NCBI GenBank assembly: GCA_004369085.1
Contig: ML210235.1
Span: 1-64,000, forward strand
Reading direction: 5' to 3'
From: Coprinopsis marcescibilis
Lineage: Eukaryota; Basidiomycota; Agaricomycetes; Agaricales; Psathyrellaceae
Length of the DNA: 64,000 nt
The translations under genes and the position numbers were made by a program. Below the pieces are notes generated by a model. The model made no database searches. It was not told the DNA's origin and saw only the letters and a program-made list of their open reading frames with translations. Positions 11,917 through 22,029 of the stretch are shown piece by piece. How positions within the stretch are numbered: the first letter of the stretch is position 1; each line of letters opens with the position of its first letter.

Positions 11917-13161
11917 CTACCTATAGCATAGGGCGAGTTTATCTTTTAGAGATAGCAAGTGGCGCCGAACATTTTCTGGACCCCGAGCAGTTCCACTAAC
12001 CTCTTCGCCACAGTAAAATGCAATGCCTACCCTTTCAACTCCGTTAGAGACATGGTCAGCAAGAACACCATCCCAATCCATCCACGGTGCTCCCTGCCAC
12101 GCCCCCTCCGAGTCGTCCGAATCGTTCCACACGATATGCAGCTCAATGGCTTTCAACCGGTCGCGTTTCAACCTTCTCAGAGTATCAAGCACCCACGCCC
12201 ACTCCTCATATCCTATCTTATACCCCAAGTACCCTGTATTCCACGTCTTGAACCTAATCGTGAGATACTCAAGTCTGAGGTCGCCGACGTCCAGCCGTGC
12301 TTCTTCGCCCTCCCAGAACTGGTGGTGGTCGACTCCAGACGTCTGAAACAACGGCAGGGTGTCGATCTTCAAATTTCATCAGTGCAAGCCCTGCGTCCCA
12401 GAGGATGTGCTGCAGGCGCTCGACGCTCTCAAAGAACTCGAGCGTATACGCGAGCGAACAGATGGTACGGCGGGCGAAAAAAGTCTGAGTACCACCAAAC
12501 ATGCTCCGCAATCCGCAAGAACCCAACTGAGCTAACTAAGTCCAAGACAGCGTCCGTTTCAAGCTCTTCGCCATTTGTATTGCCCACCTCGACTGTAGAA
12601 AATATGACCTCTTTGCCATGCACAGCTTCCAGCAGCGTGGGCGGCAGATCCGTTATCCCTACGATGGCCTTGTACTCCACACCCGGCCTCAGCAGCATCT
12701 CAATCAGAGCCTTCCCTGATCAAACTCCACGACGGCGTGTGCTCCCGCATCATGCGTGCATCAAGCCCATCGATCGCAAATCTCCGCACGCGCACCGCAC
12801 AGGCGAGAATGAACGGCAGAACCCTCTCTTCCACACAACAGGGGTGAATATGGCGCGCGCAAGCCTCCGCGACCTCCCGACGCCAGGTCAGCCCTTTGAT
12901 GAAGCGAGTGAGCTCCGGTTTGGTTTTTAGCGACTCAGCTGGCCTGTGCACACTCCTCTCGCCCTCGAAGGTGCGCAGGTCGAGGACCACAGTCCGGTAA
13001 AGCACGCTGTTGGCGATATGGCTCAGCTCGGGGGACACCAGGGCCAGAGCGTGCACCCCAGGGTCGTCGCTGTTCATATTATCGGCAATGCGATAGTAGG
13101 TCTCGAGTGGGAGCCTAATCCTGGCTGCGCGACCGTAAAGCTGAGACTGGGTGAGACCCAT
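11917..13161 (-). pseudogene. Decayed MGLTQS-family F-box-like gene
   Basis: Homology to the intact gene at 20632-22029 runs through three or more frames. Segment 1 (13161 to ~12720) encodes MGLTQSQLYG, the F-box-like region and LYRTVVLDLRT. Segment 2 (~12718 to ~12500) encodes ALIEMLLRPGVEYKAIVGI. Segment 3 (~12500 to ~12380) encodes TFFARRTICSLAYTLEFF. Segment 4 (~12372 to 11917) encodes RFKTWNTG, GYEEWAWVLDTL and GPENVRRHLLSLKDKL. The shifts near 12720, 12495 and 12375 do not fall at splice signals, and residues are missing at the first. More degraded than its neighbour at 9370-10823. Confidence 0.85.
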
Positions 13162-14405
13162 GTTAACGTTCTTGGAGCTGAAAGTGGGCAATTGGAGATG
13201 GCGAGTTTAGGGGGTCGGAGATTCAAGAGTTGCAGCAGCTATTTATGCCTTCTACTAACTGATACAAGCCCCCTCTGGTCGGCAAGATGGGGCAGAGGAT
13301 CATCGCCACTCTACAAAGGCCTTGGTACTCCGGACAACGGCACATGCCACTGACCCATAGCGCTACTACCTACTTATCGACACACCTAGAATCTCTAAAC
13401 ACAGACTGGCCTGACTCTCTTACTCCGGGCTAAATAATTACTGTCCTTCCGTTCTCAATTCATCCATCAATTTAATCACTTCCCAGTAAATCATTCAGTA
13501 ACCGTATTCGACACTTCCCTTTTCTGAAAGCTGCGCCCTAACATATCTATAGCGTTCCAAACCTTCAAACTTTGACCACCAAGTTTTCCACAGATTGTAA
13601 CTCACTAGTTTGCATGTGCCGATACAATCGGAGGTCGCAAAACCCAAGTACAATCCAAGGTGCAATGCAGAACGTGCAGATCTAGCATAGAAGGCATCCC
13701 GCAGCGAAAAGGGTTGAGGAAATACAACCTTTCCCGTACCCTTTAACCTTGTCCAGGCCGAGGAAAGACAATCTTTTCCTCCCGAGCAAAATGTGCAGCC
13801 GTGGCAACCCCTTTGTCTCAAACTCCTTTAGCTGCATTGAAAATTTTGCCTCTCCTCGACCTTTTCCGACCATCACCACAAAGGACCTTGTGCCTGTTGT
13901 ACGGTTCAAATCACATTGGTTGACCCAAACTCCCGGGCCGGGCCGCGCTTGCACATCTGCGGATTGCTGCGATGAGCTCTAAGACTCGAACGTCGAATCA
14001 ACGATTCCTACTAGGAGTGCCCACTGCCGGCCTAGCCTATATGCGTACAGCGGATGATTATCGATAAGCGCTTAGTGCTTACTGCATCCTCCGGAGACAG
14101 GACCCCGTCAGCTCTCGACCATCACTCAACCAACCGACCAAAATCCAATCTCACCCTTCAACTTTCAACGACCCAACATCCCCCAACGGCCACAACACAC
14201 AAATTTCAAGCAAAGTAATCCAGATACTTTTCAAATGATACTTAATAGGTATGTATGTCTGTACGTCGTCCGTCGCATGCAAGTAAATAAATCGCCCTAA
14301 AGCCATAATATGATACCGTAAACTATAACCTACCAATCCAAGCCTCGGTACAAACCTCCACAAAACCACAAACCCAAACCTCACAAAGGTCGTTTTCCCA
14401 CCACC
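13162..14405. other. Intergenic region
   Basis: About 1.2 kb. Minus-strand open frames at 13495-13821 and 13682-13954 show no family features. The part beside 14405 is probably the 3' flank of the glycosidase gene. No gene supported. Confidence 0.5.
13239..13246 (-). promoter_or_regulatory. TATA-like box of the decayed F-box gene
   Basis: The minus strand reads ATAAATAG about 78 nt upstream of the MGLTQS start at 13161, the same placement as in the two paralogues. Confidence 0.45.
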
Positions 14406-17400
14406 TCACATCAAACAACACCCCCCCTTCCCATCACTCAAACACGCCCCAAAACTAACAACACTCTGCATCCTCTCACACCACCCCACCTCCCGCTCGC
14501 TCCCCTCCTCACAATCACAATCACCCGCACACTCGCGCACACACCCCCGCTCCTCCCGCACCAACCGCTCATACTTTTTCCGTCTCACATCCACCACACC
14601 TTGCTTGACAGCCCCTCCCCTCCTCCTAACCTCAATCTTCACCTGCTTCACACCGGCCGGCCCATCCCCGCCCGGGCCCTTGGTCGCAGTAGCCTTTTGG
14701 CCACCACTTGCATCACCGTCACCCGAGGACGCACCACCACCCGGAACACTCCCAGGCCCCTCCGGAACTTCATACCACCAAAACAACCTCTGCCCCCTCA
14801 CCTCCCACCGACCCTCACTAACCACAACTTCCACATCCACCAACTCTTCCCACTCCTCCCAGTCTCTATACCTGACTTTTTCTTTCCCTTCCCCTTCGCC
14901 CTTTCGTTCGCCTTTCCCATCGCCTTCCTCATCATCATCCCCGTCATATGCAGGATAAGAAGCCATCAACTTCGGCTCATCCTCCAAAAACCTCGGATGC
15001 ACAAAATGCACAATTGGTAGGAAAATCTCCGTCGCTGCTCTTTCTCTTTCCCCATTACCCCCCTTACTCGCACCCACCCCCAAAGCCTCCCCATCCTCCC
15101 ACCGCACCTCAACAACAACCTCCACCCGCGCCTTATCAACCTCAAACTCCAACCCCTTCACAACACCCACACTCTTCACAGGATACGGCCTGCAAAACGC
15201 CTTCACAGCACGCGCACCATCGTTCAGGAAATCAAACGGATTCTCATGCACCCCGTATTTCTTCAACGGCGGTGCCTCCGTGTTCGAATTCAGGGTTGAT
15301 TTGGGATTGGGATTTGCAGAGGGATCAAGTTTGGGATTGGGATTGGGAGGGGCATTCGCACCGACCAAAGCCTTTGCTTTGACGAGCGACGAAGACGAAG
15401 ACGAAGAGGACGGGCTCCCTCCACTCTTCACACTCCCCAGCGTCGCAACGCTCAAACTGGATGCAGCAGCCACAGCCGCCAGCCCCGGTTTCACATGCCG
15501 CCTCCGCCCCCTGCGTCGATTGACCAACGAAGGCCGACTCTCATTCGCACCCTCATTCACACCCTCTATCAACTTCCCATCCTTCCCATCCCCATCCTCA
15601 ACCGCCTTCCCATCATTACTACCCTCACCACCCTCACCCCCATCCAACCCCCAAACATCCCCCCCACTCCACAAACTCAAATCCTCCAAATTCCACCCAT
15701 CCCCCCACGCAGCACAATGCCCCTCCCCCACAAAATTCCACACCGTCCAGTTCACGCAATTCGCGCCATCGCACGCGTTCAAGCTCGCATCCAACGCCTT
15801 GCGCTGTGCGCTGTAGTCGTAGCGGTATTTGCCGCCGTGCGTCCAGCCGTAGCTCGCTTTGGCGTCCATGTCAAAGGGCGTGCCGATTTCGCCTATGAGG
15901 GTTGGGTAGCTGACGGGTGTGAATTGGGTGGTGGTTGTTGTTGTGGTTGAGGAGGAGGAGGAGGAAGAGGGGGTGGAGGAAGAGGAGGGAGAAGAGGAAG
16001 AACCACCAGGCGGGACACAACCCCCGATAATCAGCGCATCCTCCTTCAAAATCCCCAACTGCTCCCTCAAACTCTTCCTAATGGCACCCTCGCCAACTTT
16101 GACGCTCTTCAATATGTTGTCGTACTTGCCCCGCAGCACCCCCAGCGCATCCGCGTTGAACCAGTTCCAGTGGCGCGTGATGAGCGTGAGCCCGTCGTAA
16201 TAATGGCATGAATAGCATGCACGGCCGTTTACGATTGATTTCGAGTTTGCATTGCTCGTCGTCAAGGTCTCCTCTGATGATTCCTGCGATTCCTCAGCCT
16301 CAACCTCAGCCTCATCATCCACACCCCCCTCCCCGCCCTCCAAACAAATAGGCCTAACAAAAACCGGCGGCTGCACAAACCACACCGCCTCCCGATGCGC
16401 CCTCCCAATGCGCTCCTTCCACCGGACGAAATGCACCTTCCAAAAGTCCTCCAGAAACTCGACCTCGACGCCCGTGCGAGGGTGGTACTTGAAGTAGTCG
16501 GGGCGGAGGACGTAGCCGGTCTGGACGTCCCACACGCCGTGCTGGGCCCAGGGGCAGGTGCCGAGCTTCCAGCGCGCCGTGTCGCGTGTCCAGCCCCAGT
16601 GCGGGTGGTGGCCCGACGGGAGCTCGCCGGGGGGCGGTGGGGCAGTGAGGGAGCTGGAGGACGACGAGGGGCTGGCGGTCGGGTGGGGTTCCTCAACAGC
16701 AGCAGGGTCAACCCACACTTTGTGCCCTTTCGGATCGACGGTGACGGACCCGTTCCTGCTCGGGCCAAAAGCTCCAAATGTCCAGTTCTCCACCGTCTGC
16801 TTCTCGCCCATGCCGAGCCTGAGGCCTTGTGCGGGGGTTGGGTATGTGCCCTTTTTGAGCGTCGAGCCTTGCTCTTTGGGGTTCTCGTTCAGGTTGTTCC
16901 AGCCCACCAGGCCCTCAAACGGCTCGTTCATGCTGTCCCACCCGATCACGCACTCGTCAAAGAGGGTGCCTCGGCTCTCTTGCACGCCCCGTGCGTCGTA
17001 CTCTGCAATACGGTCCGCGAGGCGGCCAAAGGCCTCGACGTAGCGGTCCTGGAGCCAGTCCTGGATGTTTACGCCGTCAATAATACAATTAGGCGCAAAG
17101 GTTTTGCCGGCGAAGAAGAAGGTGAAGAGGGTCTGGCTGAGGAGGCGGCCGTAATTTGTGCTCCAGATCATCGCGGGCTGGTCGGCCGGCTGGGGGTCGT
17201 AGGGAGTGGGGTACTCGCAGTGGATTATGGCGGCTTGGGTGGCGGTTATGTTGCTTGGGTTTATGCCGCATGCTGCGAGTGTCCAGTATGGCGCGCCGGA
17301 GCCGCCGGTGAAGCGGGACCACTGTGGGGGGTTAGGTGGGGTAGGACAGAAAGGGAAGGGCACGTACGGTGTCTTGATGTGGATCAAGAAAGACTCGGAA

Positions 17401-17941
17401 ACCATAGTCTTTGCATTTCTGTAGTACTCGGATTGTGTAGTCCATAAACTCGTAGTCGTATTTACCTCTGTGGCGTCGTCAGCACATGACTAGAGATAGA
17501 TTGAGAGACTCACGGCCCCTCGTGCTCCAAGGCCTCCCAGGCAATAGGGAACCTGAGCATGTTAAACCCCCATCCCCGCAAGCGCGCGAGATGTATGTCT
17601 GCAGAGCCATCGTCGATATTCAAGGGCCGACCGACAAAGCTCTCGCCACCAGCCTCTGCACTGTCCCAAAAGTCTTCAAGCAGGTGCGAGGGGTGGCCGA
17701 CTGGAGCCTTGCTGGCGCCGGAGAGGTTGACGCCGCGGAGGAGGAGGGTGCGGCCGTGGGTGTCGACAAAGTTGGCGTCGAGCGTGTGGATGTAGTGTGC
17801 GGGCACTGGGAGGCCTGTTGCGGGCGATACGTTGGGTACCCGCGGCATGCCAGTGGATGTTGGATGGAATGTGAATGTGAATTGTGTGGGGAAGGGTGTA
17901 ACGAGGTGTAACGGTGGAGGTGTGTGGAGTGAGGTCATCAA
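14406..17941 (-). CDS. GH5 sterylglucosidase / glucosylceramidase-type glycosidase
   Basis: Three exons: 17941-17514, 17467-17368 and 17321-14406, with introns of 46 nt each, giving ~1147 aa. The N-terminus carries [23 protein letters not shown] and [20 protein letters not shown]; exon 2 supplies FLDPHQDT and exon 3 opens [15 protein letters not shown]. The acid/base Glu is in [10 protein letters not shown] (about residue 309) and the nucleophile Glu in [11 protein letters not shown] (about residue 654), both present. This matches the fungal EGCrP2/Sgl1-type enzymes (GH5_12), which hydrolyse ergosteryl beta-glucoside and glucosylceramide. The C-terminal beta-sandwich follows (FFW-like core [11 protein letters not shown]). 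Ser/Thr- and Gly/Glu/Lys-rich insertions make it longer than usual. No clear signal peptide, consistent with the intracellular family. Confidence 0.9.
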
Positions 17942-18449
17942 TCAATCAAACAAGTCGTACCACATTTTTAGCCCCGTTTGGCTGTGCCGAGCGTGCCGGC
18001 CCTGCCCCGATGCACTTTTTGGTCCCGCCAAAGACTGGTCCCGCTCGAGACAAGACATACGAGCGGTATGTATAGGATGTCTGTAATCTGAAGTGTTCGT
18101 CGCGAATCTGACCTCTCTGTCGAATGGTTATAACACAGGCACCGGGCGCTGGATGGCCGTCAATACGTAATAATCGTATCCAAGGCTGTGGCGGCTGGCA
18201 GACTCGGGCATATAAGTAGACCAGCAGTGTTGGTTGATTTTCAGTTCAGTCCCCAACGGTCGTTTTCCCTTCTTTAGCTGGTTCTGTAACGAGTACTTCC
18301 TTTACGCAGAACCTCACGACGAGTCTATTGATAAGCACTCGTTATCGCACCACACGAATTCCCCCACCGACCAACTAGACCAACAGGACAGGCTCGACGC
18401 CCACTCCACCCACACTCTCTACACACACACACTCCTGTACCCACTTACA
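17942..18449. other. Divergent promoter region
   Basis: A 508-bp spacer shared by the minus-strand glycosidase and the plus-strand small secreted protein. It contains a TATA box for the latter at 18211 and a CT/AC-rich presumed 5' leader (about 18380-18449). Confidence 0.6.
18211..18218 (+). promoter_or_regulatory. TATA box of the small secreted protein gene
   Basis: The motif is CATATAAGTAG. Transcription would start near 18240, after the more upstream in-frame ATG at 18234, which supports the start chosen at 18450. Confidence 0.5.
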
Positions 18450-18806
18450 ATGATGTTCCTCACATTCACCAAGACCAACCTCGTCCTCTCCATCCTCTTC
18501 ATCCTCTCCCTCTTCACCCTCAGCACCACCGCCCTCCCCATGCCCGCTCCCAACGCCCCAGCGAGCCTCCTCGGCCGCTCGTACCTGCGCCGCAACCCCT
18601 CCGCACCCGCCCCGCTCGACCTGGCTACCCACGACCGCCGAGCCCTCCCCGAGTCCCCCACGCTCGATGAAACATTTGCGACCCGCGACGAACGCTTCCA
18701 GCGCCGAACGGGCGGCCTCCGCATATTCGCAGCGCTCAAACGCGAACCCTTGGCCGACTCCATCCGGCGCCAGCTCGAGGCTGGCGAAGCCGTCGCGTTG
18801 CCTTGA
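18450..18806 (+). CDS. Small secreted protein with dibasic sites
   Basis: The encoded 118-residue protein begins MMFLTFTKTNLVLSILFILS, a strong signal peptide with likely cleavage after the ALPMP region. The mature part is cysteine-free and hydrophilic, rich in Pro, Ala and Arg, with dibasic pairs spaced through it (YLRRNP, HDRRAL, FQRRTG, LKREPL, SIRRQL). Such sites are substrates of Kex2-type endoproteases, so processing into short peptides is possible. An upstream in-frame ATG at 18234 would bury the signal peptide and lies at or before the predicted transcription start, so 18450 is preferred. Not recognised as a known family; an effector or secreted peptide precursor is an inference. Confidence 0.65.
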   Translation: MMFLTFTKTNLVLSILFILSLFTLSTTALPMPAPNAPASLLGRSYLRRNPSAPAPLDLATHDRRALPESPTLDETFATRDERFQRRTGGLRIFAALKREPLADSIRRQLEAGEAVALP

Positions 18807-20631
18807 AATTCGCATTATTCAACATCATGTCTTTCACGCTTTGGTCGACCGCGCTCGCGGTTCGGCGTTCAGGTTAACGCGGAACTGCTACCGTATCTCA
18901 ACCACTCTCCCTTCGACCATTCTCAAAACAACGCGTGCGAGTCACGCCCAGCCTACTTTTCCCATCCTTCGCATTCGAATTCGCCGTAGCAACCAAGCTC
19001 TACGTCTCCCACACCCCAAAAAATTCAAAGGCTAGCCCTTGATTAGGGAGGTCTTGACTGACTCTCCCGGGCTTCTTCATCACCCATTACCCATTGTCAT
19101 TCCTACGCAAGCGTACGCACACATGTCATCACATCCTATGTCTCATATGCACAGAACTAGTCCACCGTGTCGGCTATTATCCTACCATCAATGAAATGAA
19201 ATGATAAAACATGAACTTAACCACCAAGTTTATAATTAGCCGGTGCTTCATATTAGAGTAAAAAGTCCCGAGAGATTTCAGCAGTTCTGATTGCTGAAAA
19301 ATACACTTATGGACAGCGACAGCACGGCGGGCACCTTGACTACCCCGGCCTTCAGCAGAATTTCGGAGAAGTCGTGTCCGGATTTTTCTCCCAGCCTAAC
19401 GGCTTGGACCCTCGAGCTTGTCCGGATTCTCCCCCAGCCTTTAGGGGAATATTCAGGGGTCCTCCTTGACTTGGCGGTATTCGTATAGGGAGCTAGGTAC
19501 GTGGTGGCCCGAGTACGAAGAGAGCGGAGCCGGAGATGGGTGCTCGAGAGCCACCGACATTCTTGGGATCCTTGCGAACGGCTGCTGCCCACCGCTCGAG
19601 TCTAAGAGCGTGCATCCAACGGGGATGACATCGATGATAGCGACTCGGACGAAACCCTCAAAGGTCTGGATATAGCCAGGCTGCCACAGCGGCGCACTGG
19701 CGTTATAATTTGGTGACTGGTGGGTATGTTGTAACACTTGCATTAATATTGGATACACCACAACTAGCTAGCGTAATTACTGTTTTACTCTGCGCATAGG
19801 TGTGTAACGAGCAAATCACAAGAAAGTCAAGAGGAAAGAGAAAGAATGGCGGAAACGATTCGAACACGCGGAGAAGACATAACGTAATACAGAGGCAGAG
19901 GGATGCGAAACAGATACATATGGAACGGGAGAGAAAATGCAATGGCTGCAAAATGCTAACCGCGACACTAGGCCGCAAATCAAATTGATATATCAGTTAA
20001 ATACCACAAAACGTGGTTACACCATTCTCATTCCTTCAAACCCCTTTGCAGCGCGTAAGCTCTCCAAAGGATCCGCGAATGCATGCTTGGGTGTATCCCT
20101 TCGTATCCCCAGTTCTTCACCCCTGGCACATCCGAGTCAATTACCCCCTCGGCAACGGCATGATGCTGGAACACTTCTGTAATAATAATATTAATTGGGT
20201 GTGGCGTACCATGCGCTTACTACTTTGAATGTAGGGCCAGTCAGGAGCGTTTACAAGCCTCAGGGCCTTCCCTGAAACTCGACCCAATGCTCCATACTAC
20301 CTCGCACCACCCAGTGTCAATCCTGATCCGCGATTGACGATGATACTTAGCCTGGGGCGTAGATACTGGCGGCCGATCTAAGTTCTTGACACGGACATAT
20401 CGAGTTGACATCGTCTCCCGCTTATATGAGATCCATACAGGTTCATACATATATTCAGATCAAGTGGCTGTTGTAGCTTACTCCAGCGCCTAATTCTCAA
20501 ACATTCAAAACCAAGGCGAATTCACGATAACATCCAGCCAATCAAACGTTCAAATGATTTTCTATACTTGTGTATACCGTATCCTGTAGCAATGTACCAT
20601 TTCCCAAGAGAAGCAACGGACGGTTCTCAAC
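18807..20631. other. Gene-poor region
   Basis: About 1.8 kb with no supported gene. A short imperfect duplication (gtccggatttttctcccagcc / gtccggattctcccccagcc) lies at about 19377-19440. Frames around 19278-19761 show no family motif. Confidence 0.5.
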
Positions 20632-22029
20632 TTATCTCAGTACGCGCTTACGGTAAGTCAAGGCGAGCTCATTTCCTAAAGACGGCAAGTGGCGCCAAAC
20701 ATTATCCGGGCCCCGCGGAGTTCCATCAACGCGGGCCTTGCAGCCATGAAACACAAAGTGGATCTCCTTCACCCCATTCGCAACATGTCCAGCAAGCACA
20801 CCATCCCACCCCTCCCAATGTGCGCCCTCCAACTCGGCGTCTGGGTCGTCCCACAGCACCCACAGGTCAATAACTTTCAACCGCCCGCGGGCTCCCAATC
20901 TTTTAAGAATGTCCAGCGCCCACTTCCACTCCCCGTACCCTACAACTAGGCCACCTACCCCTCTATTCCAGGTCTTGAACGAGATGTGGATGGACTCAAG
21001 ACGGCAGAGGCTGCCAACCTCCAGCTGGCCGTCAACCAACCAGTTCCAGCCCGGAGTGAGCGTACTATACTTGAACAACAAATGCGTGCTAACACTCAAA
21101 TCTGCCAACGTGGGGGCAGCGTGATTAAGGATGGCTTGCAAGCACGCAAAGCCTTCAGAAACTCCAGCGAAAAATGAAAAGACGAGAGAGCGGATGGAAC
21201 GGGTCGCGAGGAAGGCAGGGGAGGCACAAAAACGCATGGTGGACAGACTTGGCATACTCAGTTCCAAAGACCCAGAATCACGCTCACACTTACGCGCTGC
21301 AACAGCAGCAGACGGTTCGCTCTCACCTGCTAGCTTCTCAACACCAAAAGACGCGTCACTGGGCTTCGGCAGTTCCGTATCAATCACACTCAACACAAGC
21401 TCCTTCGCATGCACACTCTCCAGCAGCGCCTGCGGGAAGAACCGTATCCTTGTGATAGATTTATGCCGCACATCCGGGCGGAGTAGCATATTCTGCAGAG
21501 CCAACCGGAGCTCAGGCTTGAAATCGCCCCACCGCGGCGCGATGGGGTGCACGCCGCCCAGTCCTACCAGGCTGAACTTTCGTACCGACAGCGCGAGGGT
21601 GAGGATGGCGGGGAGGGAGCGTTCTTCAATGCCATATTCCTGGAGGAAGTGGCTGTAGCGGAGCCGGGTGATGTTGCGGTGGTGGGGGACGGGCTCGAGG
21701 CAGCGGCGGCGGCTGGCTGCGAGGTGGCGCGTCCAGGACTCCAGGCCCTCGCGGATGAGCGTGAGGTCTTTGATGTGGAGCGCGAGGTAGGGTTTGGCAA
21801 TGAGTGTCGCGGCGAGCCGGTTGACGTTGGCTTCTTCGGCGGTGCTGCAGAGGTCGAGGACGATGGTGCGGTAGAGGACGCTGTTGGCGAGGTGGTGCGT
21901 CTCGGAGAGCAGGCTTAGCGCGTGCACGTTGCGGTCGGTGCTGTTCAGGTTGTCTGCGATCATCAGGTATAGCTCCGAGGGAAGCCGCAGCCCGGTGCTG
22001 CCGGTTGAAGAAGATTGAGTTACACCCAT
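20632..22029 (-). CDS. MGVTQS-family F-box-like protein, 465 aa, intact
   Basis: This is the intact reference copy of the lineage. The start MGVTQSSSTGSTGLRLPSEL (22029) is preferred over an in-frame ATG at 22173, because a TATAAATA box lies between them and the two relatives begin at the same motif. Residues ~14-55 form an F-box-like unit (LPSELYLMIADNL...LANSVLYRTIVLDL). Shared downstream landmarks are IEERSLPAIL, ALQNMLLRP, FKTWNRG, GYGEWKWALDIL and GPDNVWRHLPSLGNEL. The residues after the start Met fit the N-myristoylation consensus (Gly2, Ser6). The predicted role is an SCF substrate receptor; target and membrane location are inferences. Confidence 0.85.
   Translation of the reverse strand: MGVTQSSSTGSTGLRLPSELYLMIADNLNSTDRNVHALSLLSETHHLANSVLYRTIVLDLCSTAEEANVNRLAATLIAKPYLALHIKDLTLIREGLESWTRHLAASRRRCLEPVPHHRNITRLRYSHFLQEYGIEERSLPAILTLALSVRKFSLVGLGGVHPIAPRWGDFKPELRLALQNMLLRPDVRHKSITRIRFFPQALLESVHAKELVLSVIDTELPKPSDASFGVEKLAGESEPSAAVAARKCERDSGSLELSMPSLSTMRFCASPAFLATRSIRSLVFSFFAGVSEGFACLQAILNHAAPTLADLSVSTHLLFKYSTLTPGWNWLVDGQLEVGSLCRLESIHISFKTWNRGVGGLVVGYGEWKWALDILKRLGARGRLKVIDLWVLWDDPDAELEGAHWEGWDGVLAGHVANGVKEIHFVFHGCKARVDGTPRGPDNVWRHLPSLGNELALTYRKRVLR

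Noticed and set aside
14601..15950. Several Pro/Thr/Ser-rich plus-strand frames
   Set aside because: They are complements of low-complexity Gly/Glu/Lys/Ser-rich parts of the glycosidase.
16395..17447. 350-codon plus-strand frame
   Set aside because: Antisense to the glycosidase gene, which has catalytic motifs and splice sites. Open because of GC-biased codon use.
18375..18815. 146-codon minus-strand frame
   Set aside because: Antisense of the small secreted protein. The plus strand has the signal peptide and a TATA box.
21131..21918. Plus-strand frames of 120-175 codons
   Set aside because: Antisense to the intact lineage-B F-box-like gene.
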